NCBI RefSeq assembly: GCF_027490375.1
Contig: NZ_JAIXYH010000040.1
Location: forward strand, 62,001-126,000
From: Flavobacterium sp.
GTDB taxonomy: Bacteria; Bacteroidota; Bacteroidia; Flavobacteriales; Flavobacteriaceae
Length of the DNA stretch: 64,000 bases
Direction of reading: 5' to 3'
Part shown: positions 9,445 through 19,576 of the stretch, in pieces
Layout of the letters: the number at the start of each line of letters is the position of its first letter
Numbering within the stretch: the stretch's first letter is position 1
Program-made: the position numbers and the translations under genes
The notes under the pieces: generated by a model
The model's input: only the letters and a program-made list of their open reading frames with translations
What the model was told of the DNA's origin: nothing
Databases searched by the model: none

Positions 9445-10596
9445 ATGGTTATTTTTAAAAAACCAATCCTATCAGTTTTATTAGCAATAGCTTGCAGCTT
9501 TACTGCTGTGGCTACTTCTGTTAACGACACTATTAAAACAAGTGAAGCCAATCACAGCGAGGCTCCAGAAGCACATGCTGCAAAAGGCGAACATCATGAA
9601 AGCGGCGATATCAAATCAGAAATCAAAGCCCACATCAATCACCACGTTCTAGATTCGCATGACTTCACATTGTTTTCAGACGATGAAGCTGGGACGCATT
9701 TCGGTTTTCCTTTGCCGGTGATATTGTGGGATAATGGGGTTCATATCTTTTCTTCTGCAAAATTTGATCACGGACATGCTGTCGCTGAATCGAACGGAAA
9801 TTACTACGCGATCGGTCATCACGACGGAAAGATTTATAAAACTGACGCGAAAGGCACTTTGAACGAAGATGCTACAGGGCATATCACGAATGAACGACCT
9901 TTAGATTTTTCAATCACTAAAAGTGTATTGTCGATAATACTCGTAGCGTTGATTATGTTCTTGCTGTTTCGTTCTTTAGCGAAATCTTACGCAAGAAACG
10001 GCGGCGTTGCAGCCGGTGCAGGAAGAATTTTTGAGCCGCTAGTATTATACGTTCGCGATGAGATTGCAATTCCAAATATTGGTCATAAACACCACAGGAA
10101 GTATATGGGCTATTTGTTAACCATATTTTTCTTCATTCTCTTCTTGAATTTATTTGGATTAACTCCTCTGGGAATTAATGTGACGGGTAACATCACTATC
10201 ACTTTTTCCCTAGCAATTTTAACGTTCCTAATTACCAATCTTACAGCTAATAAATACTATTGGGGACATATCTTCTGGATGCCAGGTGTGCCTTATGCAA
10301 TGCGAATTGTCTTAGCGCCAATTGAATTGTTGGGAGTAGTTATTAAACCGTTTTCATTAATGATCCGGCTCTATGCAAACATTTTTGCGGGTCACATCGT
10401 ATTAATGTCGATCATCGGATTAATGTTTATTTTCAAAAGTTGGATCGGAAGTTCGCTCTCGTTGGCTCTAGCTTTTGTATTGTCTATTCTTGAAATTTTG
10501 GTTGCCTTTCTACAAGCATATATCTTCACCATGTTGTCTGCCCTTTATTTCGGAGCAGCAGTGGAAGAACATCATCACGAAGAAGGTCATCACTAA
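9445..10596 (+). CDS. atpB: ATP synthase F0 subunit a
   Basis: 383 aa; C-terminal a-subunit motif PFSLMIRLYANIFAGHIVL; His-rich N- and C-termini. Confidence 0.95.
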   Translation: MVIFKKPILSVLLAIACSFTAVATSVNDTIKTSEANHSEAPEAHAAKGEHHESGDIKSEIKAHINHHVLDSHDFTLFSDDEAGTHFGFPLPVILWDNGVHIFSSAKFDHGHAVAESNGNYYAIGHHDGKIYKTDAKGTLNEDATGHITNERPLDFSITKSVLSIILVALIMFLLFRSLAKSYARNGGVAAGAGRIFEPLVLYVRDEIAIPNIGHKHHRKYMGYLLTIFFFILFLNLFGLTPLGINVTGNITITFSLAILTFLITNLTANKYYWGHIFWMPGVPYAMRIVLAPIELLGVVIKPFSLMIRLYANIFAGHIVLMSIIGLMFIFKSWIGSSLSLALAFVLSILEILVAFLQAYIFTMLSALYFGAAVEEHHHEEGHH

Positions 10597-10628
10597 TAAT
10601 TTGAACGTTTAATTTTAATATACATTTT

Positions 10629-10820
10629 ATGCAAATTCCAACTATTGTAGGAGCAGGTTTGATCGTAATCGGTGCTGGTTTAGGTATCGGTAAAATTGGT
10701 GGGTCAGCTATGGATGCTATCGCTCGTCAGCCTGAAGCTTCAGGTAAAATTCAAACAGCTATGCTTATCGCAGCAGCTCTTATTGAAGGTATTGGTTTCG
10801 CTGCACTTTTCGCGGCTTAA
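10629..10820 (+). CDS. atpE: ATP synthase F0 subunit c
   Basis: 63 aa; GAGLGIGKIGGSAMDAIARQPEA, AALIEGIGFAALF. Confidence 0.95.
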   Translation: MQIPTIVGAGLIVIGAGLGIGKIGGSAMDAIARQPEASGKIQTAMLIAAALIEGIGFAALFAA

Positions 10821-10889
10821 TTAAACAATCTAACCTTTGTTAGAACGGTTGGTTTTAACAAAGGTTTAAATTAGAATTAATCACCCAAC

Positions 10890-11390
10890 ATGGAAAAATT
10901 AATAAATCAGTTTGAATTAGGCTTGTTCTTTTGGCAAGTAATCATTTTTGTAGGATTAATTTTACTTCTCAGAAAATTCGCTTGGAAACCCATTCTCGAT
11001 GCGGTTAATCAGCGTGAAGAAGGTATTAAAAATGCGTTGCAATCTGCAGAGAATGCTCGTAAAGAAATGCAGTTGTTGCAAGCCGATAACGAGCGTATCT
11101 TACAAGAAGCCCGTATCGAGCGCGATGCACTTTTAAAAGAAGCTCGTGAAATGCGTGAAAAGATGATCGCTGATTCAAAACAAGACGCTCAAGCAGAAGG
11201 TGCTCGCATGATCGAACAAGCGAAATCCGCTATTGCTGCTGAGAAAAATGCCGCTATGGCCGAGCTTAAAAATCAAGTTTCAGCTTTGTCTATCGAAATC
11301 GCTGAAAAATTGGTGAAGCAAGAACTTACCGATAAAGCAGCACAAACAAAGCTTATCGAGAAATTACTAACTGAAGTAAAAGCTAACTAA
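10890..11390 (+). CDS. atpF: ATP synthase F0 subunit b
   Basis: 166 aa; N-terminal TM plus coiled coil, LRKFAWKPILDAVNQREEGIKNAL. Confidence 0.95.
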   Translation: MEKLINQFELGLFFWQVIIFVGLILLLRKFAWKPILDAVNQREEGIKNALQSAENARKEMQLLQADNERILQEARIERDALLKEAREMREKMIADSKQDAQAEGARMIEQAKSAIAAEKNAAMAELKNQVSALSIEIAEKLVKQELTDKAAQTKLIEKLLTEVKAN

Positions 11391-11392
11391 TA

Positions 11393-11926
11393 ATGTCTGT
11401 ATCAAGAGCAGGTTTGAGATACGCTAAAGCAATTCTAGATATTGCATTAGATAAAAACGAAGCCGACGCGGTTGCTGTCGATATGCAATCTATTGCAGAT
11501 ACCTTGCACGCAAACGCCGAGCTTTCGAATTTCTTAACCAATCCCGTGCTTCCAGGTGCAAATAAGTTAAGTGCGCTTGAAGCAATCTTTTCGAATACGA
11601 GCGGTACCACGAAGAACGTTTTCAGATTACTCCTCGAAAACAAGCGTTTCGCAATTTTGGGAGATATCGCAACAGCTTATTTACAGCTTAACGATCAAAG
11701 AAATGGTATCGAAACAGCATTGGTAACTACGGCGCAACCTCTAGATGCAGCCTTGGAAACTGCTGTTTTAAATAGTGTGAAAGCACTTACTTCGGCAAAA
11801 GTAACCCTGAAAAATATTGTAGATCCTTCAATCATCGGAGGATTCATCTTACGCATAGGCGACAAGCAGTTCAACGCTTCCGTTGCACAACGCATTCAAA
11901 ATTTAAAAAGAGAACTTAGCAACTAA
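11393..11926 (+). CDS. atpH: ATP synthase F1 subunit delta
   Basis: 177 aa; RYAKAILDIA..., DPSIIGGFILRIGDKQFNASVAQRIQNLKREL. Confidence 0.95.
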   Translation: MSVSRAGLRYAKAILDIALDKNEADAVAVDMQSIADTLHANAELSNFLTNPVLPGANKLSALEAIFSNTSGTTKNVFRLLLENKRFAILGDIATAYLQLNDQRNGIETALVTTAQPLDAALETAVLNSVKALTSAKVTLKNIVDPSIIGGFILRIGDKQFNASVAQRIQNLKRELSN

Positions 11927-11943
11927 TTATTCAATAATAAGTT

Positions 11944-13521
11944 ATGGCAGAAATTAATGCTGCTGAAATATCAGCAATTCTTAGAAAACAAGTTGAAGGC
12001 TTCGAATCAGGTGCTACTTTGGAAGAAGTAGGGTCTGTAATTGAAGTAGGAGACGGTATTGCCCGTGTGTACGGGTTGTCTAATGCGCAATATGGCGAAT
12101 TAGTACAGTTCGAAAACGGTCTCGAGGCCATCGTACTTAACCTAGAAGAAGATAATGTTGGGGTGGTACTTTTGGGTCCTTCAACGGGTATTAAAGAAGG
12201 TTCTACTGTTAAGAGAACTCAAAGAATTGCTTCGCTTCGCGTAGGTGAAGAAATGGTTGGTCGTGTGGTGAATACACTCGGACAGCCAATCGATGGTAAA
12301 GGACCAATCGGTGGACAATTATACGAAATGCCACTTGAGCGTAAAGCGCCAGGTGTAATTTTCCGTCAGCCAGTTACCGAGCCTTTACAAACAGGTATCA
12401 AAGCTGTTGATGCGATGATTCCAGTAGGTCGTGGTCAACGTGAGTTGGTTATTGGCGACCGTCAGACAGGTAAGTCGACTGTTTGTATCGATACCATCTT
12501 GAATCAAAAAGAATTTTACGATGCAGGACAACCTGTATTTTGTATCTACGTAGCTGTAGGTCAGAAAGCTTCAACCGTTGCAGGTATTGCGAAAACCTTG
12601 GAGGAAAAAGGTGCAATGGCTTATACCATCATCGTAGCAGCTAATGCTTCTGATCCAGCTCCAATGCAAGTTTATGCACCATTTGCGGGTGCCGCTATTG
12701 GCGAGTACTTCCGCGATACAGGTCGTCCGGCGTTGATCGTATACGATGATTTGTCGAAACAAGCGGTTGCTTATCGTGAGGTATCTCTTTTGCTAAGACG
12801 TCCACCAGGACGTGAGGCGTACCCTGGAGACGTTTTCTACTTGCACTCACGTTTGTTAGAGCGTGCGGCAAAAGTAATTGCCGACGATTCGATTGCAAAA
12901 AACATGAACGATTTACCAGAATCACTTAAACCAATCGTTAAAGGTGGTGGTTCGTTAACGGCTTTACCAATTATCGAAACACAAGCGGGCGACGTTTCTG
13001 CGTACATCCCAACTAACGTAATTTCGATTACCGACGGGCAGATTTTCTTGGAATCAGATTTATTTAACTCGGGTGTTCGTCCGGCTATTAACGTAGGTAT
13101 TTCGGTATCGCGTGTAGGTGGTAACGCTCAAATTAAATCGATGAAGAAAGTATCGGGTACGTTAAAACTGGATCAAGCGCAGTTCCGTGAATTGGAAGCT
13201 TTCGCGAAATTCGGATCGGATTTGGATGCTGTAACGTTAAACGTAATCGAAAAAGGACGTAGAAACGTTGAAATCTTGAAGCAAGGTTTGAACAGTCCGT
13301 TTACTGTTGAAGATCAGGTTGCAATTATCTATGCAGGTTCTAAAAACTTATTGAGAAATGTTCCTGTGAACAAAGTAAAAGAGTTTGAAAAAGATTATTT
13401 AGACTATTTGAATAACAAGCACCGCGCTACATTAGATGCTTTGAAAGCGGGTAAATTAGACGACAGCATTACCGATGTATTGGAAGCTGCCGCTAAAGAA
13501 ATCGCTGCGAAGTATAACTAA
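11944..13521 (+). CDS. atpA: ATP synthase F1 subunit alpha
   Basis: 525 aa; Walker [32 protein letters not shown]. Confidence 0.98.
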   Translation: MAEINAAEISAILRKQVEGFESGATLEEVGSVIEVGDGIARVYGLSNAQYGELVQFENGLEAIVLNLEEDNVGVVLLGPSTGIKEGSTVKRTQRIASLRVGEEMVGRVVNTLGQPIDGKGPIGGQLYEMPLERKAPGVIFRQPVTEPLQTGIKAVDAMIPVGRGQRELVIGDRQTGKSTVCIDTILNQKEFYDAGQPVFCIYVAVGQKASTVAGIAKTLEEKGAMAYTIIVAANASDPAPMQVYAPFAGAAIGEYFRDTGRPALIVYDDLSKQAVAYREVSLLLRRPPGREAYPGDVFYLHSRLLERAAKVIADDSIAKNMNDLPESLKPIVKGGGSLTALPIIETQAGDVSAYIPTNVISITDGQIFLESDLFNSGVRPAINVGISVSRVGGNAQIKSMKKVSGTLKLDQAQFRELEAFAKFGSDLDAVTLNVIEKGRRNVEILKQGLNSPFTVEDQVAIIYAGSKNLLRNVPVNKVKEFEKDYLDYLNNKHRATLDALKAGKLDDSITDVLEAAAKEIAAKYN

Positions 13522-13548
13522 GAAAACCGGTAAAACGAACAATTCTAA

Positions 13549-14406
13549 ATGGCAAATCTTAAAGAAATACGCAACAGGATAACCTCGGTTTCATCGACGA
13601 TGCAAATTACGTCGGCGATGAAGATGGTTTCTGCGGCAAAGCTTAAGAAAGCGCAAGATGCTATTACGGCTATGCGTCCGTATGCTGAAAAGCTAACGGA
13701 GTTGTTGCAAAACCTTTCGGCAAGTATCGAAGATGGTGATAATGGTGTGTACACAACACAGCGCGATGTAAAACGCGTGTTGGTAGTTGCCATTACGTCG
13801 AACAGAGGTTTGTGCGGCGCCTTTAATACAAACGTTATTAAAGAAGTAAAAAATCGTATAGATTTTTACAGCGGTAAGCAAGTTGCTGTTTTTGCGATTG
13901 GCAAGAAAGGAAACGACGTATTGTCGAAAAACAGTTCGGTTGTTGCAAACAAGAGTCAGGTTTTTGACCAACTCACTTTCGACAATGTAGCACAGATTGC
14001 CGAAGAAATTATGGCTTTTTATGCTGCTGGCGATTACGATCGCGTGGAATTGGTGTACAACCAATTTAAGAATGCAGCTACGCAAATAGTGCGCACGGAG
14101 CAGTTTTTGCCACTCGTTTCTTCTGGTGCAAAACAGAACAATTCGGTTGATTACTTGTTCGAGCCAGAGAAAGAGAGCATCATCGAAACCTTGATTCCGA
14201 AAAGCTTAAAAACACAATTGTACAAAGCAATTCGCGATTCGTTTGCTGCAGAGCACGGCGCACGTATGACAGCTATGCACAAAGCAACTGACAATGCTAC
14301 TGAACTTCGAAACCAATTGAAGTTAACATACAACAAAGCACGTCAGGCGGCGATTACTAACGAGATTTTAGAGATTGTTGGTGGAGCAGAGGCTTTGAAA
14401 GGATAA
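13549..14406 (+). CDS. atpG: ATP synthase F1 subunit gamma
   Basis: 285 aa; MANLKEIRNRITSVSSTMQITSAMKMVSAAKL; C-terminal TNEILEIVGGAEAL. Confidence 0.97.
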   Translation: MANLKEIRNRITSVSSTMQITSAMKMVSAAKLKKAQDAITAMRPYAEKLTELLQNLSASIEDGDNGVYTTQRDVKRVLVVAITSNRGLCGAFNTNVIKEVKNRIDFYSGKQVAVFAIGKKGNDVLSKNSSVVANKSQVFDQLTFDNVAQIAEEIMAFYAAGDYDRVELVYNQFKNAATQIVRTEQFLPLVSSGAKQNNSVDYLFEPEKESIIETLIPKSLKTQLYKAIRDSFAAEHGARMTAMHKATDNATELRNQLKLTYNKARQAAITNEILEIVGGAEALKG

Positions 14407-14429
14407 TAAAAAATAGTTTTAGATTTATA

Positions 14430-14461
14430 AAGCTGCATTGTAATGATGCAGCTTTTTTTTG
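14430..14461 (+). terminator. intrinsic terminator after atpG
   Basis: AAGCTGCATTGTAATGATGCAGCTTTTTTTT. Confidence 0.85.
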
Positions 14462-14480
14462 TGGATTTGTGAACGATTTT

Positions 14481-14560
14481 CCGCGTGAGTGACCGCAGCG
14501 GCATCCTTTTGTGAGTGCCTTTAGGCCGAATAAAAGATACAGCGGAGGGCACGACCCGAG
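14481..14560. repeat. flavobacterial-type GC-rich intergenic repeat with imperfect dyad
   Basis: GCAGCGGCATCCTTTTGTG...AATAAAAGATACAGCGGAGGGCAC; related to the element at 59108-59207. Confidence 0.55.
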
Positions 14561-14822
14561 GTTGCACTTACGTCTTTTAGCACACACAAAAACCGAGGGG
14601 CACGCCCAAAAGTTTAACAAGATTCTAACTAAATCTCAAAAACCCTCAACATTTTACAATGATTTAACAAAACCTCCTCTGATTGTTAAGAAATCATTAA
14701 TTTGTGATGATATGGTGAAATCTGAAAATTTTGTAAAACTTTTTGCGAATCGTGAAAATAATAGTTCGGAAAATTATGAGGATTTGAAATTATTTGTACT
14801 TTGGCATTATAAACTAACAAAA

Positions 14823-17624
14823 ATGAACCAAATGAAAGTGTACTTTTTAGTGCTGTCTTTGTTCTTTTCGGTGGGTCTTGCTGTTGCGCAAAACACCGTT
14901 ACAGGAAAAGTGACAGATGCAAATGGCTTGCCTCTGCCAGGAGCTACGATTTCGGTAGTAGACAACGAATCGAGCACAGTTACGGATGAAAGCGGAAGTT
15001 TTTCGTTGACCACTTCGAAGAAGCCGCCTTTTCAAATTACGGTGAGTATGGTAGGATTTACCTCACAAACCGTGAGTGTTGCTGGAAATAAAGTAACAGT
15101 ACGTTTGATAGAGGAGGAAACGTTGCTCAATGAAGTTGTAGTATCTGCCTCCAGAACGCCGGAGCGAATTTTAGAGTCGCCTGTTACGGTAGAGCGCATG
15201 AGTTCAGCTGATATTAAAGCTACAACTGCTGCCACTTTTTACGACGGCTTGGAGAACTTGAAAGAAGTTCACTTTAATACGAGCTCCCTATCGTTTAAAT
15301 CGATTAACACACGCGGTTTTGCGACGGTTGCGAACACGCGATTCTTGCAATTGGTAGATGGTATGGACAACTCATCTCCGGCCTTGAACTTTGTTTTAGG
15401 AAACCTAATTGGGGTAAGTGATATCGACGTTGCTAGCGTGGAATTACTTCCTGGAGCGTCGTCGGCACTATATGGAGCAAACGCTTTCAATGGTATTATG
15501 TTTATGAATAGCAAGAATCCGTTTAATTCTCCGGGTATTAGTGCTTATTATAAGCGAGGCGAAACAATTCAAGATGCGGCTGGAATCAACCCGTTTTTTG
15601 ATTTTGGAATTCGCGCCGCTTACGTATTTACCGACTGGTTTGCAGCGAAAGCTAATGTTTCTTATATGGAGGCTACAGAGTGGATCGCAAACGATCGTCG
15701 TGATGTAGGAACAAATTTGCAGAGCCTTGATCCGAATCCAAATTACGACGGACTAAACTTGTACGGCGATGAGGTTTCAACAAACATTAAAGACGTTGGT
15801 CGTTCTTTAGCGGCACTTGGTGTTATTTCGCCCGCAGCTGTTAACTTGTTGCCAAGCTACAATGTGGCGCGAACAGGATATGAAGAGCGCGATTTGAATG
15901 ACTCGGACATTAAGAGTGTTAAGGCCGATTTCTCTTTGCATTTCAGACCGTTTAAAAACGACTTTGAGATCATTTTACAACACAAACTCGGTTTCGGTAA
16001 CACCGTTTACCAAGGAGCTAACCGCTATGCACTTCGAAACTTTGAAATGAGTCAGACGAAAATAGAAGTAAAAGCAAATAATTTCTTCTGGCGTGCATAC
16101 ATGACCACTGAAGATGCTGGAGATTCGTACGATATGCGATTTGCAGCATGGAATGTTAACCGCGCTTGGAAAGCGGATAATGTATGGTTTGGGCAATACG
16201 CTGGAGCTTACATTCAAAGTACGTTAGCGGGTGCTACACCAGCACAGGCTCATGCTGCCGGTAGAGCTACAGCAGATTCAGGACGTTTTTTACCGGGATC
16301 ATCTGAGTTCAATGAGGCTTTAGCACGTGTTACTGCAGATCCAAATTTAACGACAGGTGCAAAATTCCAAGATCAATCTAAATTGTATCACAGTGATTTG
16401 AATTACAACTTCAAAGACATGATCAAATTTGGTGAATTGATGGTAGGAGGTTCTTTTAGAAGATATGAGATGAATTCAAACGGAACCATCTTTACCGATT
16501 TTGACGGCCCAATCACCTACGACGAGTACGGTGCTTACACCCAATTTAGCAAAAAATTATTGAAAGAGGAGCGTTTGAAATTTACCGGTTCGGTTCGCTA
16601 TGATAAGAGCCAGAATTTTGATGGGTTTGTTTCGCCACGTGTAGCGTTTGTGTATTCTGCGGGCGCCACCAAAAAGCACAATTTCCGCTTGTCTTATCAA
16701 ACTGGTTTCAGAAACCCAACAACTCAAGATCAGTATATCGGTTTAGATTTAGGTCCGTTTGCATTAATCGGATCTGCTCCAGACAACTTAAATCGATATA
16801 CCGAAACGCGTACAGTAAGTGCTGCGGGTCAAGCAGCTGGACAGCCAGCTACAGTTACTTTAGACGGTAACGATGCCTACAATAATTCGTTCACGCTTGC
16901 ATCTGTGCAGCAGTTTTCGGCAACGGGCGACGTTTCCGTTTTGCAGGTAGCTAACGTAGATTTAGTAAAACCAGAACGCGTAACTGCTTTTGAATTAGGC
17001 TATCGTACAGTAGTTGGTGATGATTTTGCGATTGATATCAACGGTTATTACAACATTTATAATGACTTCTTGAATCAAGCTCGTGTAATTACTCCGTTAT
17101 ATGGTTCCGTTACAGATTTAGGACCTACTAGCCAATCGCTTTTAGCACTTATCAACGGCGACCGTCGCGTATTCCAAGTGTATACCAATTCAAAAACAGA
17201 AGTTACTTCGCTAGGTTTTGGTATTGGTGCTAGCAAAAAGATCTATAAAGATTATGAAATAGGTGTGAATTATAACCATGCACAATTTGAGTTTGATCAA
17301 GCAGAAGACCCAAGTTTTATCCCTGGATTTAATACACCAAAGCACAGAATCAAAGGTTCGTTTGGCAATCCAAAAGCATTTAAAAACTTTGGTTTCAATA
17401 TGAATGTAAGATGGAATAGTGAATACTTATGGCAGTCTTCATTTGCTGATGGTATGGTTCCAGAAAACACAGTGTTTGATGCACAAATCAATTACGCGAT
17501 CCCAAGCCTGAAAGCTGTACTAAAAGTAGGTGGCACGAATCTTTTCGGAAGCGACTATATCCAGGTAATCGGTGCGGGAGAAATCGGTAAGCAGTGGTAT
17601 GCTTCAGTTACAATCAATCCATAA
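14823..17624 (+). CDS. TonB-dependent outer membrane receptor with carboxypeptidase-regulatory-like N-terminal domain
   Basis: Signal peptide MNQMKVYFLVLSLFFSVGLAVAQ, NTVTGKVTDANGLPLPGATISVV, plug and barrel to C-terminus; the longer listed ORF start (14511) runs through an intergenic repeat. Confidence 0.88.
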   Translation: MNQMKVYFLVLSLFFSVGLAVAQNTVTGKVTDANGLPLPGATISVVDNESSTVTDESGSFSLTTSKKPPFQITVSMVGFTSQTVSVAGNKVTVRLIEEETLLNEVVVSASRTPERILESPVTVERMSSADIKATTAATFYDGLENLKEVHFNTSSLSFKSINTRGFATVANTRFLQLVDGMDNSSPALNFVLGNLIGVSDIDVASVELLPGASSALYGANAFNGIMFMNSKNPFNSPGISAYYKRGETIQDAAGINPFFDFGIRAAYVFTDWFAAKANVSYMEATEWIANDRRDVGTNLQSLDPNPNYDGLNLYGDEVSTNIKDVGRSLAALGVISPAAVNLLPSYNVARTGYEERDLNDSDIKSVKADFSLHFRPFKNDFEIILQHKLGFGNTVYQGANRYALRNFEMSQTKIEVKANNFFWRAYMTTEDAGDSYDMRFAAWNVNRAWKADNVWFGQYAGAYIQSTLAGATPAQAHAAGRATADSGRFLPGSSEFNEALARVTADPNLTTGAKFQDQSKLYHSDLNYNFKDMIKFGELMVGGSFRRYEMNSNGTIFTDFDGPITYDEYGAYTQFSKKLLKEERLKFTGSVRYDKSQNFDGFVSPRVAFVYSAGATKKHNFRLSYQTGFRNPTTQDQYIGLDLGPFALIGSAPDNLNRYTETRTVSAAGQAAGQPATVTLDGNDAYNNSFTLASVQQFSATGDVSVLQVANVDLVKPERVTAFELGYRTVVGDDFAIDINGYYNIYNDFLNQARVITPLYGSVTDLGPTSQSLLALINGDRRVFQVYTNSKTEVTSLGFGIGASKKIYKDYEIGVNYNHAQFEFDQAEDPSFIPGFNTPKHRIKGSFGNPKAFKNFGFNMNVRWNSEYLWQSSFADGMVPENTVFDAQINYAIPSLKAVLKVGGTNLFGSDYIQVIGAGEIGKQWYASVTINP

Positions 17625-17641
17625 TTCTAAAATAAGTTATT

Positions 17642-19111
17642 ATGATTAAAAGTTTTAAATATTTGTTTGTAGCTGCATTAGCGCTTACCGCTTGTAGCGA
17701 AGACGATACTACCGAAGAGGTAGTAGTAATTACCCCGGGTGAAGCCAATTTTGCAAAATACGTGGCTTTAGGCGACTCATTTGCAGCAGGATTTAGTGAC
17801 GGAGCTTTATTTAAATCCGGACAAGAAAATGCATATCCTAACATTCTAGCGGAGCAATTCACTCTTGCAGGCGGAGGCGCATTTACGACTCCCTTTATGT
17901 TAGATGATATTGGAGGATTTAGTTTAGGTGGATCGCAAGTTCCTGGATTTGGTACCCGATTGGTACTTAACGGGACAACTCCAGTTTCTTTAGCTGGAAT
18001 TGCTAGCACTCAAATTACGGATCAACTTTCGGGAGCTTTCAACAATCTTGGTGTTCCTGGGGCAAAGAGTTTCCATTTAGTGGCACCCGGTTACGGACAA
18101 TTGAATCCGTATTTTGGTCGATTTGATTCTTCTGCAACAGCAACAGTTTTGGGCGATGCTATAGCGCAATCACCAACATTCTTTTCTCTTTGGATTGGCG
18201 GCAATGACGTTTTGGGTTTTGCAACCTCAGGAGGTACCGGTACGAATCAAACAGGTAACCTAAATCCTGCTACTTATGGTCAGAGCGACATTACCGATCC
18301 AACGGTATTTGCCGCAACCTATTCTAACCTTGTTGATGCACTTACAGCAGGTGGTGCAAAAGGTGTAGTTGCAAATTTACCTTACATAAATGCACTTCCC
18401 TACTTTACTACTGTACCTCATAATCCGGTTCCTTTAAATGCACAAACAGCAGCAACCTTAATGAGTGCACAAGCTTTTGGAGCATACAATGCTGGCTTGC
18501 AGTTTGCAGCAACTAATGGTTTAATTTCACAAGCAGAGGCACAAAGAAGAACAATAAGCTATACTGCTGGGAATAATAATGCCGTGTTGTTAACAGATAG
18601 TTACTTAACAAACTTGACCTCCTTTGGTATTCCATCGATTCGTCAGGCTACTAACGAAGATTTTATTGTTTTACCAGCTCGTGCGGTAATCGGTACAGCG
18701 GTTAACAATAATCCACAGCAAATCAATGGGGTTTCTGTCCCGTTGGCAGATCAGTGGGTTCTAACTAAAGATGAAGTGGCAGAAATCAAGACTGCCACCG
18801 ATGCTTACAATGCCGCAATCGAACAAATTGCAACAGCCAAAGGTTTAGCTTTAGTGGATGTCCGCGGAATCTTAGAGCAATTGAAAACAACTGGGATCGT
18901 GCGCGATGGTTTTACTCTTCGCAGCGATTATGTAACAGGAAATACGTTCTCATTAGACGGTATTCATCCCGGGCCACGTGGATATGCATTTATCGCCAAT
19001 CTTTTCTTAGATGCTATAAATACCAAATACGGTTCGAACATTCCTAATGTAAAAATGGGTGATTATAATATCTTGTACGGACCACAAATACCGTTTGGTT
19101 CCGGAAACTAA
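17642..19111 (+). CDS. SGNH/GDSL-family hydrolase, lipoprotein
   Basis: 489 aa; lipobox LALTACSED, block I ALGDSFAAG, GGNDV, block V DGIHPGPRGY. Confidence 0.88.
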   Translation: MIKSFKYLFVAALALTACSEDDTTEEVVVITPGEANFAKYVALGDSFAAGFSDGALFKSGQENAYPNILAEQFTLAGGGAFTTPFMLDDIGGFSLGGSQVPGFGTRLVLNGTTPVSLAGIASTQITDQLSGAFNNLGVPGAKSFHLVAPGYGQLNPYFGRFDSSATATVLGDAIAQSPTFFSLWIGGNDVLGFATSGGTGTNQTGNLNPATYGQSDITDPTVFAATYSNLVDALTAGGAKGVVANLPYINALPYFTTVPHNPVPLNAQTAATLMSAQAFGAYNAGLQFAATNGLISQAEAQRRTISYTAGNNNAVLLTDSYLTNLTSFGIPSIRQATNEDFIVLPARAVIGTAVNNNPQQINGVSVPLADQWVLTKDEVAEIKTATDAYNAAIEQIATAKGLALVDVRGILEQLKTTGIVRDGFTLRSDYVTGNTFSLDGIHPGPRGYAFIANLFLDAINTKYGSNIPNVKMGDYNILYGPQIPFGSGN

Positions 19112-19129
19112 AAAAACTAGAATTTAATC

Positions 19130-19158
19130 AACCGCCGACCAACATCGGCGGTTTTTTT
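19130..19158 (+). terminator. intrinsic terminator after SGNH hydrolase gene
   Basis: AACCGCCGACCAACATCGGCGGTTTTTTT; identical 29-mer at 23334-23362. Confidence 0.85.
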
Positions 19159-19576
19159 ATTCTCAATAGTGAAGGTTTTGCTTTAACAAGCTATATTTTC
19201 TTAAATGGAGGTTAACTCTTCTAAAAGGTGCTTGTTTTTGATAACTGCACGTTCTTTTTTAAATCTTAAAATTTAAAAATTAACAATTACTCACCGATAA
19301 TAATAGCTAACTTTATGTTCGTAAAAAAAAACGGTTGAGAAGTATTCTAAAAAATAATAATAAAACTATTTTTTTTTAAAGCATTAATATTTAAAGGAGT
19401 GTTTACTCGAAAATTTAGAACTGTAGTTGTAAATACGTCAGGCTAGTGTATTGTAAGCTTTTTTCCTATCAAGTAACGTTCAGCTAGTTCTACTTTTTTC
19501 AAGAATGATTTCACTGCGGCAAAGGGTACAACAAAAGTTTTTATAACCCGCGAATCGCCCATCTAAAGAATAAACA

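Noticed and set aside
10629-10820. Possible Na+-coupled ATP synthase
   Set aside because: c-subunit ion site reads ALIEGIGF without the Ser/Thr/Gln ligands typical of Na+ binding; consistent with H+ coupling
13693-14085. 130-aa - strand ORF
   Set aside because: Antisense to atpG
14511-14822. N-terminal extension of the TonB receptor ORF
   Set aside because: Extension runs through an intergenic repeat; a proper signal peptide starts at 14823
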